Below are positions 50,345 to 62,400 of a DNA stretch of 64,000 nucleotides, piece by piece. The position numbers and the translations under genes were made by a program. The stretch covers positions 19,179,361 through 19,243,360 of the forward strand of contig NC_054756.1 of assembly GCF_018143015.1 (NCBI RefSeq), given 5' to 3'. The stretch is from Lytechinus variegatus. Taxonomy: Eukaryota; Echinodermata; Echinoidea; Temnopleuroida; Toxopneustidae. A model generated the notes under the pieces. That model had not been told where the DNA came from. It ran no database searches and saw nothing but the letters and a program-made list of their open reading frames with translations. Within the stretch, counting starts at the first letter, position 1. Every line of letters starts with the position of its first letter.

Positions 50345-50741
50345 TCTAAAAAAAGGGAAAAAAATTCTTACGAAATGGAAAATATTAAAAAAAATATCAA
50401 AATAGAGAAAAATCTAACTAACATAATGCTGAAAATTTTATCAATTGAACCATATCATTGAACAATTCTAATTCCATAATGTACAGGGATGAATTGATCA
50501 TTATTTCAGTTGACAATGAGGAGAAAATTTGAATATTCCATATTTCATACCAAAAGTACAAAATAAATAGTGAGTGGATGACGTCATCAGTCTCCTCATT
50601 TGCATACCTACCAGAATGTGCATATCATTGTTTTGTGAAATTATTTTACATCTGATTTTGATGAAATTTTCAGAGTTATGCTTGTTGGATTTTTCTCTTT
50701 TTATTCAAACCGACTTTTTGTTGGGGTGGGCTTGTCCTTGA
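50345..50741. mobile_element. TTAA-type MITE relative
   Basis: The right end GGGGTGGGCTTGTCCTTGAA and the inner block GATTTTGATGAAATTTTCAG match the family of 47083 and 62401. The left end is poorly defined. Confidence 0.6.
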
Positions 50742-51119
50742 AAGAAGTGCGTTATAAAGCATTGGTACTTGGTTGCAGGTAATTTATTCAAGATTCACGT
50801 ATTGGTCAATGTACGAATATAACGAAGAAATTTGGTTTCCAATGGCTTTAGCAATAAGTGTACACAAAGATGAAAAGTACAATATATCATCACAATGATT
50901 ACACGGACAATCACGATAAATTATCAATAATTGTCGGCAATTACTTGAATACCCCTAAATAAATTTTATATGTCGTGAATAAGCATTCCAATTTTGATGA
51001 TGGTGATAAAAGTGTTTACGCTCAATACCAATGAGCGGTTGCCCCCGTCAATCAAAACATCTACATTTTGTGTAAGAGTATTTGTATATTTGATTCATGT
51101 CTTTGGAACGGCATGTTTT

Positions 51120-51295
51120 GGGGTTCATGCCTTCGGGCACCGCGGTGATGAATTTCGCTCTTGTGCCCTCTAACCCACATGCCGTTCCCCATTTTCTTTG
51201 CATGTTCATGTACTGTAATTGTTATTTTCTGATGTTATGTGCATTTTTTTTATATTGGTCGAATGAATAATAATGACAATAATAATTCCCAAGCC
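51120..51295. repeat. Dispersed repeat related to 26475-26670
   Basis: GGTTCATGCCTTCGGGCAC, GTGATGAATTTCGCTCTTGT and TATTGGTCGAATGAATAATA are inverted matches to 26475-26670. Possibly a non-LTR 3' end. Confidence 0.45.
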
Positions 51296-52384
51296 CTGAA
51301 AAAATGAGGAGCCTTGCAGATGTACTACCGTGGCTGAACGTGAATAAATATGATTTGCATCAATTGAACAGATAACAAATCCTTTCATCTGCAGAACTTG
51401 ATTGCACATAATTACTTAATGCAAAACTTGGATGGACATGTTTCTTGATGTGTTATGAAGAAATTCATAAATCTTTGTTATCATTAGACCATATATATCA
51501 CATAAAATCCAGTTCTAGAAATGAATTGTACTTAACGAGTTTTAAGACAAAAACAACGTAATGTTGTATTTTTTAATATTATATCGAGTGCCATATTTAT
51601 ATATAGAGAGTGCCATTAAGATTTTTTGTGTTGGACATGCTATATATCATGTATATAGGCCTTAATGTTTTGCAGAAAGTTAAACTTAAACATGCCTTAG
51701 ATTTCTTTGTTACACATTCGACTTGACGTAATATTTGTTTCTATTACCCAACACTATACTTTTTCTTGGGTTGAATTTGCTTTTGTTACAACCCCCTTTT
51801 TAAAAATTTGGTTCCAATAGTTTCGATAGAATTTTCTTTGGTTGACATGTTAGAATTTTGTTCAAATAAGTTTGAGTTGCGTTCAACTTGCCATTTAAAA
51901 TCCATCGAGTGCAATCCTTATTATACCGCAGCATTGTGTCATAATTAATTTCCTCTGCCATATCCCACACTAGCTAGAATCAAATTATACATTATAAACT
52001 TACATGTATCCAAGAATCGCTGCACGAGTTATACGCCGAATAATACTTTCCTTATTTTCTCTGCCAAAATGAATTCAAACTTTACATATATCTTTAGGTT
52101 TATAAAAACAAAATCATCAGGGCTTCAAAGTCTTCACTGAAAGAGGATGAATAGTGTAAATGAAAAATAATATACCTTTTTTATTTTGAAGATGATTGGG
52201 GAGTTAATATAGAGGAAAGAAAATATTGACAAAAATAGAAATGGGTTAAAAAAAATTAACATATTATACTCGAAGTAGAATTCGCTAGTCCTGTTTTCGA
52301 CATCAACACTGTAAAGAACCACTCTTTTCCTCTCTTCAATACTGACATGCAGGGGTCAAATTAATATTTAAAAGTCATTAGTTT

Positions 52385-52740
52385 AACATCTGAAGGTGTT
52401 TCTAAAGTGGTTACCTCTTAACATCTGAAAACACATTAAGGGTACGCTGTTATTCAACTTTAGCATATATTTAACCTCCGAAGGTTTTTCTAAATTATAT
52501 ATTATAGTATCATAAAATCCACCATGTGTGTGACGGTATTAACTTTAAACAAAATCGGTTGATTAACCTCTGAAGGTGTTTCTACATTAGTTATCTCACA
52601 ATATCAGAAAACCACCTGATGGTATTAAAATCAGTTGTTTTTTCCGCTGAAGGTGTTTCTACATTAGTTACCTCATAATTAGAAAAAAACCCATCATGTG
52701 CGTATGGTGTTTAACTTAAAAAAATAACGGTTGTTTAACC
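52385..52740. repeat. Minisatellite, unit about 85-100 bases
   Basis: TCTGAAGGTGTTTCTA (or CCGAAGGTTTTTCTA, GCTGAAGGTGTTTCTA) recurs near 52390, 52478, 52567 and 52640, each followed by TTA-rich sequence and CCATGTGTGTGA-like blocks. Confidence 0.65.
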
Positions 52741-54185
52741 ATTAATACGTACATGACGTGTATCGCAAGATGTATACACGTGTGTTTGGGGGAATGTAAA
52801 TTGTCTGCTCGATAAGGTCCAAATAATTTTTCGTCATCGTTGCTCAACCTGGTTATGCTGGTACCCGGGGGAGCATATCAATTTTTTTGTGTACAAAAAA
52901 CGCTCCTCTTATAAGGCATATAGAAATGGGACGTTTAACGCACTGTCACTAATACGCGCCGCTGTCTTCGCATCGTGCAAGCGTCTCCGTGTATAGTGGC
53001 GGGCTGCTACATTGCGGTGCAGGGGTGTTCAACTTACATATCGTGAGCGCACTCAGCTGCGTGTTTTCACTTCTTCTCCTTTCCTTGTCATTTTTCCTCG
53101 GATTACTTGTTTTCATAAATTTCCCTCTCACTTTTCTTGTTTTCTCACTCCCTTCAGTTTTGTAACTCTTCTTGATCACTTGCATTCATTGGCACACCCC
53201 GGTCAAAAATGGTACGGTCCTATTCAACATACGCTCTTAAGTCGTCGCTGTACGAATAATGAAAATGTGCAAAATTCTTCACGCGCTGCGTTGCCTAGCT
53301 ATGCGTGTGTACTGTGTACTATACTGTGTACACACAATGCCATCGGCTGAACCCGCCAAACTATAGTGACCAATTGCAAAAGCTTTTGCAAATGTGAAAA
53401 GTGACAGAGTTTTTTTTATCCAATCAAAATCATTCTTAGGTATTCGCAATCTACAGCATTTTCTGCAAAATGTCTTTTTTTGATAGGGTCTATTGTGACG
53501 TATATTTTTTTACAACAATGTGAAGTCGCACCAAACGTTTCGTTTCCCGCACTTGCCCATTGGCTCATGTACAAATGGATGTCCAAAATCATCAAGAAAG
53601 GTTTCAAAAACCTCAAAAGTGACAGAACTTAATTTGACTAAAATTAAATGAAAATCATATCATGTTCAAGGTGAGAATCTGCTCTATTCTATTCTGTTTT
53701 GATAGATCACCTTGTTGACGCGTTTGGGAGATATCTTAGCAAATCCCTCAAAAACGGCGTATTTTCTATTATTCTCCATAGCGAAATAATTTAACACGCT
53801 ACGCACTGCAAAAAAGGAGCGCAAACAAATTGATATGGGGGCACTCATAGTGGGTATGTGCCGCGGAGGGGACCCCCATTCTTACACTCAGATTTCCGTT
53901 CCAAGGCATATATGAAAGTTTTGTCTTATGGAGAAGAACAAAGAAAACCGCTCCAAGGCATAGGATTTTCTTCTTATCGTGAAAAAAGGAGAAAGAAATA
54001 CGCTCCAAAGCTTCGCATATTTTTCGTTTCGCCGTTCCGATCGCATTGATCGATCTGCTGCAATGAGAGAATGAGCTGGAATTTTGGTGAAAAGCGGCCG
54101 CAGAGCGCTGTCCCATCACTCCGCCTCAGCTCTTCGCGAGCGCACCCGGCGGAGGCCGCGCTAGCTGTGCATGCACACATGACCC

Positions 54186-55050
54186 CCGGGGGGGGGGGCA
54201 CTCGACCAAAAAAGTGGTAGGGGTGTGCCGCGGGCGAGACAAAAAACGCGGGCCTTGGAGCGGGCTTATTGAAAAAAGGAGGGTCCTCGGAACGGGCTTC
54301 TGAACTACAATTTTGTGAAAACGGGGGTCCTTGGAACGGATCGCCAGCGTGTGAGTACGTGCGTATGCACCCCTATGGAACGGGCTTGCGTGCATGATGC
54401 AGCTAGCGCGGCCTCTGCCGGGTGCCCTCGGGCAGAGACGATGGTCGGATAGCGCATTATATACTGAGTGCCCCCCCCCCCGGGACATGACCGTTCCATA
54501 GGGATGCATACGCCCCGGGGGGGGGGGGGGGGCACTCGACCAAAAAATGGTGTGCCGCTGGCGAGGCAAAAAACGGGGGCCTTGGAGCGGGCTTATTGAA
54601 AAAAGGAGGGTCCTCGGAACGGGCTTCTGAACTACAATTTTGTGAAAACGGGGGTCCTTGGAACGGATCGCCAGCGTGTGAGCACGTGCGTATGCACCCC
54701 TATGGAACGGGCTTGCGTGCATGATGCAGCTAGCGCGGCCTCTGCCGGGTGCCCTCGGGCAGAGACGATGGTCGGATAGCGCATTATATACTGAGTGCCC
54801 CCCCCGGGACATGACCGTTCCATAGGGAAACATACGCCCCGGGGGGGGGGGCACTCGACCAAAAAATGGTGTGCCGCTGGCGAGGCCAAAAACGGGGGCC
54901 TTGGAGCGGGCTTACTCTAAAAAGGAGGGTCCTCGGAACGGGCTTCGGAACTACAAATGTTTGTGAAAACGGGGGTCCTTGGAACGGATCTCCAGCGTGT
55001 GAGTGCGTATTTTGTATGCATCCCTATGGAACGGGCAATCGTGCACGATG
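54186..55050 (+). repeat. Tandem units of 334 and 319 bases with G-run borders
   Basis: CACTCGACC after a G-run occurs at 54199, 54533 and 54852. Each is followed by GGCCTTGGAGCGGGCTTA, AACGGGGGTCCTTGGAACGG and CTAGCGCGGCCTC, and the first two units end ACTGAGTGCCCCC. The units are nearly identical. The 242-codon minus-strand ORF across them is a by-product of stop-poor GC-rich repeats. Confidence 0.85.
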
Positions 55051-55168
55051 CAGCTAGCGCGGCCTCCGCCGGGTGCGCTCGCGCTGAGGCGATGGTCGAA
55101 AAGCGTCGATCTACGGCCGCTTTTCACCAAAATTGCAGCTCCTTGTAGCAGTTCAATGCGATCGGAAC

Positions 55169-56599
55169 CAACCGCGTAGCCAGGATTTCATTTTGGAGGG
55201 GGCGGTAAATGCACGCGAAGCGTGCCAACACTTACAGAGCGCGCGAAGCGCGCTCCCTAGGGGGTGGGTGCAGGGAGGGGGAGTTTCCCCTTTTGGTGTT
55301 TCATAAATTAAAATGAAAAGGAGCCGTCTCTCTTGTCTCTAGTGCCTATTTCAGCTCCAATTCAGTTGACTCATTGTGATTTTGAATATTGTTTTCATGA
55401 ATCTAATTTGTTTTCAAAAAGTGATTGTGAACGCACAAAAAAGGAATACATTGGAGGAAATTAAAATAATAATACCCTCGCGCGAAGCGCGGAAGCTAAA
55501 GCGTTTTATCAGTTTTTTTGCCATGAAAAGGGTCCCGACTAAAGGGTCTTCTCAAAGATATATTGAATACTTCCCTTGGAAAGATCAGATTTGATTACAA
55601 ACAATTTAGCGACAGTGCATATCTTTAACTCGCAAAATAGAATAGAAGAAGTGTATATATGCCGGGAGAAAGATATTCAGTCCCGCGCAGAGCAATGAAA
55701 CTCTGAAATTTCAAAGGGCGGACGTTTCATCAAAATCAGCAGATACGTCTAATACCACCATCGGCTCTAATTAAAATGATTTTCTAAGATTATTGAACTT
55801 CTTTATGAGGAAATAGTGCGCAAAAAGTTGAAACTTCTGTGATTTATTGAAATTGAATTTAAAAAAAGAGGATTCCTAATTTCTTTGACTTATATCATCC
55901 TGAAGTGCTTCATTTTGAATAATAAAGAAATTTAAGTGTCATTCAAAATTTCAAACTGAGGACGCAAAACAGGGCAGGAGATGAATGTGAAGGGAAATGA
56001 CATGAAGTTTAATAGAATTTGATAAAAAAAATATTGTACTTCTTTATTTAATACGACGCGAATTTTAGGAACCTGTTTGCCCCAGAATTATGGTTGTTTG
56101 GTAATGAGCTGAAAAGCAGGAGAAGTTGACTTTATGGAGGTTGCGGCAGAAATTGATATAAAATTTTACCCGCCCGGAGCCGACCCGACCAGAAGTTGCA
56201 CGATCAATTAAAAAAAAGATAACTTCATATACTTTGGCGTAGCCTTACTCTAATTCCATGCCCTAATGGATACATTTGAACTTTAACCGGTAAGAAACAC
56301 ATATACCTGAGGTGGAAAAACAGGGTTAGAGAAAGGGTGGGGAAACAATGGAGAATTGCAATATTGTCATTTAACCGCGCGCAGCGCGGAAGAAAAATTC
56401 ATATATAAATTTAAAGCAAGAGTGATGGAGTTTCTCTTTTAAGAAAAAAAAAGAATAAAAAGAAAAAAAAAACACAAAGCTACCTTTCTTCCCTTTCCTC
56501 CCTTCCCTTTTTCTTTTCTCCTCTCTTTTTTTTCCTTCTTTTTTTCTTTTTGGGGACGTTTTGGGGGGGGGGGCGACCGCCCCCCCTGGCTACGCGCCT
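55169..56599. mobile_element. Nested insertion with CGCGTAGCCAGG ends and 9-base duplication
   Basis: CGCGTAGCCAGG (55173-55184) and CCTGGCTACGCG (56585-56596) are perfect 12-base inverted repeats. GATCGGAAC flanks both sides (55160-55168; 56600-56608). The uninterrupted left arm of the host foldback shows the empty site with one GATCGGAAC. A 9-base duplication would suit Mutator-like elements, but no transposase is present. The interior has three CGCGC[AG]AGCGCG-type palindromes. Confidence 0.78.
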
Positions 56600-57493
56600 G
56601 ATCGGAACGGCGCGCCGCGGCGTAACGAAAAATATGCGACGCTTTGGAGCGGATTTCTTTGTTCTTTTTCTCAATAAGACCAAAAATGCTATGCCTTGGA
56701 ACTGATATTTGAGTGTAAAAATGGGGGTCCCCTCCGCGATACCCACTATGCGTTTATATACTGAGTGCCCCCCCCCCCGGGGGCATAGGCCTACGCACTC
56801 ACACGCTGGCGATCAGTTCCAAGGACCTCCGTTTTCACAAACATTTGTAGTTCCGAAACCTGGGCCGTTCCGAGGACCCTCCTTTATACAATAAGCCCGC
56901 TCCAAGGCCCCCGTGGCCTGGCACACCCCCACCATTTTTGGGGTCGAGTGCTCCCCCCGGGGGGCTGGTGCTAGTGTAATCAATGTTCCACTAGCTAGAT
57001 ATATTTTTATTACAATTTTACGACAACTTATAATAATAAGATAATCCAAGGAAGATAGCGGGGTGCTATCATAATGCAGTTGATAAGTGCTGTGTAACCA
57101 AACTGATTGAAATCAAAGAAATACCTCATCATCAATTTATTTTTTTAAAGAGAAATCGTTTATTAAGGAAAGGAAACACTTGAAAAATGAAAATAAATTC
57201 CCTAATGTTTCATTTTGATAGCTGTTAAAATATTTTCCATGTAAAGAATGGTACATAAACGAATATGTTATCAACGGATATATACTAGTGAGGAAGCAAA
57301 ACAATACCTTATCATACTCAAGAAATATTGTCATTTGTTAAGAAGGAACAGCTTTCAGGTTATTCATGATTTTTTTTGTGAAATTCACTTGGGATTTCTC
57401 TGTCGATGTATTCAAGTTTGTGACAAAACTCTAATTATATTTGTATGAAAATGTGTTCGGAGTTATTGAAAGGACTATTTCAAGGCAACTGAT

Positions 57494-58111
57494 ATGGCTA
57501 ATTTATTCAATTTGATCTGTGTGGTGTTTCTTATTCCCTGTGTCGCCAATTCGATTGCACAACCAATTATATGGACGAGTGAGTATATCAATGTCATGAT
57601 TATAAATTATTGTGATCGTTGCGAAGTATTAAAATTATCATTGAAAAGAAATTATTAATGAATTGGTGCCATCTTTATAAGTGAGGGGGGGGGGGATTCC
57701 CGTCTCAGAAATTATATGCATTATGTTCAGGGGCCCTGGAATCGGGGGAAGGGTGGGCTTCAGTCCCCTTCCCCCCTACACACATCCATTTTTCCCCAAA
57801 ACCGTGTACAAAAACGTGAAAATAACCATCTGATTATGATTATATTGCATGGTACACGGGAGTAAAAATATCGGGTGAAATTTTAAACAGCAGGAAGGTA
57901 ATTACGTGTCCAACCAATTTTGGACAGTATTTTGCCAAATATCATTGTTATTTGTTACAATAATTTTCTTCAATGCACAGCATTTTCAAAACTGTAATGA
58001 AGACGAATAACGACATTTCCTCAACTATAACAGAGACGCTTTGTCAAAGAGAATCAGTGGCGTAGACAGGTCCTTAGACCTGGGGGGATGATCCCTAGCT
58101 GGGTCATACTT

Positions 58112-58143
<32 letters not shown>

Positions 58144-61100
58144 ATATATACATATATATATATTGATATATAAATATAAAGAATGAAGGAGATAACGTAC
58201 TCGATAAAAACAAAATATCATGGGCCAAATCAGACGAGTTAAAGAACAAAATAACACGATCTGCCTCATGGATTATCTCGTGTGTCTTTTAATCACTTTG
58301 CTTTCAGCAATAAACAGGGCATCCAGTAATAAACAAACTTCCTTGCACATTTTTCATGGCAGTAATCTTTTGTTTGATTAATGACAATGAGTAAAGATGA
58401 TCATAAGAGAAATGTCATTTGTCGGATGTCTAGTTATCATCTTGGTCATGACAGTCCTGCTAAACATGATCTAGAATAACTAGTATTCCTTATTTTACTA
58501 GTATAGTAGTATACTCTTTTAAAAGTAGCGATATTGTTAATGATCAAACGAATGAATCAACAACTAAAGGAATAAACAAATAAACAGCCAAATAACTAAA
58601 AAAAAATATCAATTACAATTATAGTAATAGGGGTAAAATAAAAAAAGCTCAACATTATATTTCTTATCCACGTGCAGATATGCGGACACTAAAATGATAA
58701 GCACACTCTGTTTAAAATTACCATGATTACAAAGGCTTGATTGAATTAAGTATGGAAATGAAATAAACCTCACCGGGTTGTCGGAAGTAAACTGTATAGA
58801 TAGTAACTTGTTATAATTTCGATTCATTTCTTATTATGTACCTTGTTATGATGATTATGATAAAAACATAGGTAGGAAATGTAACAGTTTATAACCTTCA
58901 AACCTAGAAGACTGCGCACGTACAGAAATCACTGGTATATATAAGTAATTCCAAAATACATTGCGCCAAAAATATTAAGTGAAAAAAACCTCGGATATCA
59001 CTGAGGCCATCCAAAATTTGCACTTTCATTCCAAAATCATTCATTTACTAATTCGCTCCTTAGAGACTGAAAATTTTCACCTTTCCTTTGCAAAGTAGGG
59101 GTTGAGGACATGCATGGCCAGCAGGGAAAAGGGTCAGTGTATGTGTATAGGTAATTTCTTATTAATTCGTTTGAACAGTGTTAATGTGTTATGAAAGCAA
59201 TTGCTCTGAAAGGGAGTGATTAAGCGACACTTTCTTAAATCTGTAATGAAATATTTTGAACTTATCTCCTTTGCAAATACATAATTATTATAAGGAAATG
59301 TACTTGGTGAAACTCTGAATAACGATCCTTAAATGTATATGACGACGCAAGACAGTTGTTATTACTTAAAACTTGCAAGTTGTAAATGCATATAAGATGA
59401 TTGACTCTGAATAAAAGTCAAATTTTGATCATGTTTGTCATTGCTGTACGTTATGATTATATAAATGTTGAGGAGGGGTTGATTCAACCCCCCCCCCCTC
59501 CGGCCAGTTTACGGTTAAAATGCCTTGGCCTTGGGCCTGCATGCATTGGCCTTGTGTACTGAAGCCTTGACCATGGCGTTGGAGGTTTGAGCCTAGACTA
59601 CACAACATTTTACTGATAAGCTGCAGAGAGAAGTTTACATGAGGTTTCCAAATGCATGTATGTCTCATTTATTACATGTAATTGCAATAACGCAAATATA
59701 GTTCTCTATATCCCATTACTTTTGAAAATATGATATTTATTTCAGCTATCCATATGCAAGATGGGGGTAGTGAACTGTTGCAATCTCCTAATCATCCGGG
59801 CAATTACTACAACAATCTCAACGTAAGATGGTTTGTTAGTGCTCCTCCTGCGTATCGATTAAGACTTCAATTCATCTCCTTCTCAATCTCTTGGGGCGAC
59901 AATGTAATAGTGAGCGATGGATGGACATCGGACTTTTCAAGCTCAACTGAATTGGAGAATCTATCAGGTACATCATTACCTGTTGATATCATAACGAATG
60001 GATCCTATCTGTGGCTTCAATTCACCACAAATACTCGGCAATCGACATCTACAGGATTCATGGCCAACCTGACAGCTGAGATGAGATGTAAGTGGAAAAT
60101 GTTTAATGCTCATCAACTTTCTGTCCTTCTTACAGGATTTTATACTCTTTCACCACCTTTTACAGGTGAAAAATTGGATCTCCTATAAAACTGATATAAT
60201 AATCTAGCCAAGGGACGAATAATGTCGTTTTTACAAATTATTATTCGAGATCAAAGCTAACATTCCGATAAGACTGATTTTCATTCAAACGATTGACGTG
60301 AACATGATAAACTGAAGATAAATACCACACATTTATTAATCTTCATTTCTTTATCCAAAAGGATATACAACAATATTTTCAAAGACTAAAACAAGATCAC
60401 ATGTCTAGAAAACAATTGTTGGATTGCCGCTATCACATCACAGAACTTAGATCGTGGCCACATTCAGTCTCCTGATCATCCGTTATATTAGATTTTGTTC
60501 TTGTTATTTATTCATTTTAATACGGCAATGAAACATGTAAGCTCTTCACGTAAACAGTTTTTACCATTTCCAAATGATATACATAACGATGAAAGTATGT
60601 AGGCCTATCTGAATGTAAGATTAAGCGTTTAACGTAGCCATGATTGGATTATTTATCCTACGAGCTGCGGAGAGAAGATTATTCAAGGTTCTCAAAGACA
60701 TGTATGTCTCGTACATGTATGTCTCATTTACATGTAATTGCAATAACGCAAATATAGTTCTCTATATCCCATTACTTTTGAAAATATGATTTTTATTTCA
60801 GCTATCCATATGCAAGATGGGGGTTGTGAACTGTTGCAATCTCCTAATCATCCGGGCAATTACTACAACAATCTCAATGTAAGATGGTTTGTAAGTGCTC
60901 CTCCTGCGTATCGATTAAGACTTCGATTCATCTCCTTCTCAATCTCTTGGGGTGACTATGTAAGAGTGAGTGATGGATGGACATCGAACTTTTCAAGCTC
61001 AAGTCAATTGGAGAGTCTATCTGGTAGTTCATTACCTGCTGATATCATATCGAATGGATCCTATCTGTGGCTTCAATTCACCACAATAACTCAGCAATGG

Positions 61101-61239
61101 ACATCTACAGGATTCATGGCCAACTTGACAGCTGAGATGAGATGTAAGTGGAGAATGTTTAATGTTTATTAGCAACCTACCACTTTGACTCTATACTCTT
61201 TTACCACCTTCTACAGGTGACAGGATGGATCTCCTATAA
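57494..61239 (+). CDS. Secreted CUB-like protein gene with duplicated CUB exon
   Basis: Exon 1 (57494-57578) encodes a signal peptide, MANLFNLICVVFLIPCVANS then IAQPIIWT, ending phase 1 at GTGAGT. CUB exon A (59746-60087) and CUB exon B (60802-61143) are each 342 bases, phase 1-1, flanked by TTTCAG and GTAAGTGG. Both carry LLQSPNHPGNYYNNLNVRWF, VSDGWTS and NGSYLWLQFTT, a CUB fold signature with sequons (NGS, NLT). None of the four usual CUB cysteines is in place apart from one N-terminal Cys in B (Ser in A). Each CUB exon is followed after 73-78 bases by a possible terminal exon (60166-60188; 61217-61239) reading C[DE][KR][ML]DLL-stop. The transcript could use A then B, either one alone, or stop after A; the sequence does not decide. 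Role unknown; CUB domains usually mediate extracellular protein or sugar binding. Confidence 0.72.
58111..58172. repeat. (TA)n microsatellite
   Basis: Imperfect TA repeats in the first intron of the CUB-like gene, just after CAGTGGCGTAGACAGG (58066-58081), which resembles a DNA-transposon end. Confidence 0.85.
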
Positions 61240-61270
61240 AACTGAAATAATCAAGTCATGGGATGAATGA
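59590..61270 (+). repeat. Tandem segmental duplication carrying the CUB exons
   Basis: A unit of roughly 640 bases (about 59590-60230) is repeated at about 60660-61270. The match covers the end of the upstream intron (TTGCAATAACGCAAATATAG), the CUB exon, the short downstream intron and the putative terminal exon. The exons differ by a few percent, mostly in substitutions that keep the frame. Confidence 0.85.
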
Positions 61271-61489
61271 TATTTGTTTCCAAATTACTATTCTAAAATC
61301 TAAACCAATGCCTACATTCTGATATCACTGAATGGGTCCGCCTATTTCTTGTCATAATCATTTCCCTGAGTTATATTCAATACCGATAGTCACGTGAGGT
61401 TTTAAGAGGATTGTTTTTAGTGCACTCCTGGCAGCGAAGTTACGATGTAATAGTACAACATGTCTTGTACCGAAAGGGTGTATGGGTGG

Positions 61490-61870
61490 ACGTCGCCCTG
61501 CATATACTTTGTAAGTTATAACGACATTTCAAAAACTTAATCTTTGTTAAGATTGTGATATTGACTCCTCCACCATGGTATATTCATTGACCCTAAATGG
61601 CCTTTGACCTATGTCATGTGAGGTGAGCAATGATACTTGATTACCCCTATGTCAACAATTCATTAACCATATCCATAAACTTTCAGATTTATGACAATTT
61701 AACAATTACCCAAAACATGGCCAAACTTCATTGACCTTAAACGAACTTCAACCTTGGCCGTGTGACCTGGAACTTTCACAGGGTTTTTGGTAATAAACAA
61801 TTACCCACATGTCCAAGTTTCATGAACTTGGTCAAATACCCTTCTAAGTTATGATGACATTTCAAGTTGA
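61490..61870. mobile_element. Diverged fragment of the tandem-array element
   Basis: Blocks TAAGTTATGATGACATTTCA, TTCATTGACCCTAAATGG and CTTTGACCTATGTCATGTGA match units of 41880-43114. Terminal repeats are absent. It lies after the duplicated CUB exons. Confidence 0.65.
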
Positions 61871-62400
61871 TATACTGGGGTGGTCAGAGGGGGGTGGGGT
61901 GGACTTGAATTAAGAAAGTTATATGAGACGTGCAAATGTAGTCGTGCTTTTTATATTGGGTGGTTGCGGGCAGGTTATTGAATAATTTAGAAGCTGAAAT
62001 AAAGGGGGGGTTGTTTTGAGATATTTCTATATATTCTTTTCTTTCATTTCTACTTTATCCATATTCAATTATCCAATATCAAATTGTATTTATGTAATTA
62101 AATTGAACATTTTTTTTACGTTTTTATGGCCAAATAAACAATAATAATGATGATGATAAAGTCACATTGATACCATTACCTGTCGTAAATATCGGACAAA
62201 TAAAACAAGGTTATTAAACTTTGAAGTTTAGATATATTTTGTAAAAGACACCTACATGCATACCGTCTTGAAAGTAAAATACTTGGGCTGATCATGGTCC
62301 CACTTTGCTTTTCTTTATGTTATTACATGTAAATATATACATGTTATTATTCCACCTTTTCGCACAAGTATATATGATACATATATATCTTGTAATTTAA

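Larger units (their letters stand above)
50742..53835. other. Intergenic, no gene seen
   Basis: Apart from the repeats at 51120 and 52385, no splice-linked ORF is found. 53340-53640 contains CCAAT-like boxes (CCAATTGC, CCCATTGGCTC) and an 18-base perfect palindrome TTGCAAAAGCTTTTGCAA at 53375-53392, but no start or TATA pattern that I can tie to a gene. Confidence 0.45.
53836..56966. mobile_element. GC-rich composite foldback element
   Basis: The left arm, about 53836-54185, is inverted against 55050-55168 plus 56609-56775. Examples are GGTATGTGCCGCGGAGGGGA against TCCCCTCCGCGATACCC, and TTTCGTTTCGCCGTTCCGAT against ATCGGAAC plus GGCG..AACGAAA. The middle holds tandem units (54186-55050). 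An extra inverted unit follows (56776-56966). Ends are G-runs followed by GCACTC. The right arm is interrupted by the insertion at 55169-56599. Confidence 0.8.

Noticed and set aside
53340-53650. Candidate promoter with CCAAT-like boxes and an 18-base palindrome
   Set aside because: No TATA, no adjacent coding exon and surrounding DNA is repeat-rich; motifs alone are too weak.
54126-54854. 242-codon minus-strand ORF with internal repeats
   Set aside because: It follows the tandem GC-rich transposon units exactly, and equally long frames occur on the other strand; composition explains it.
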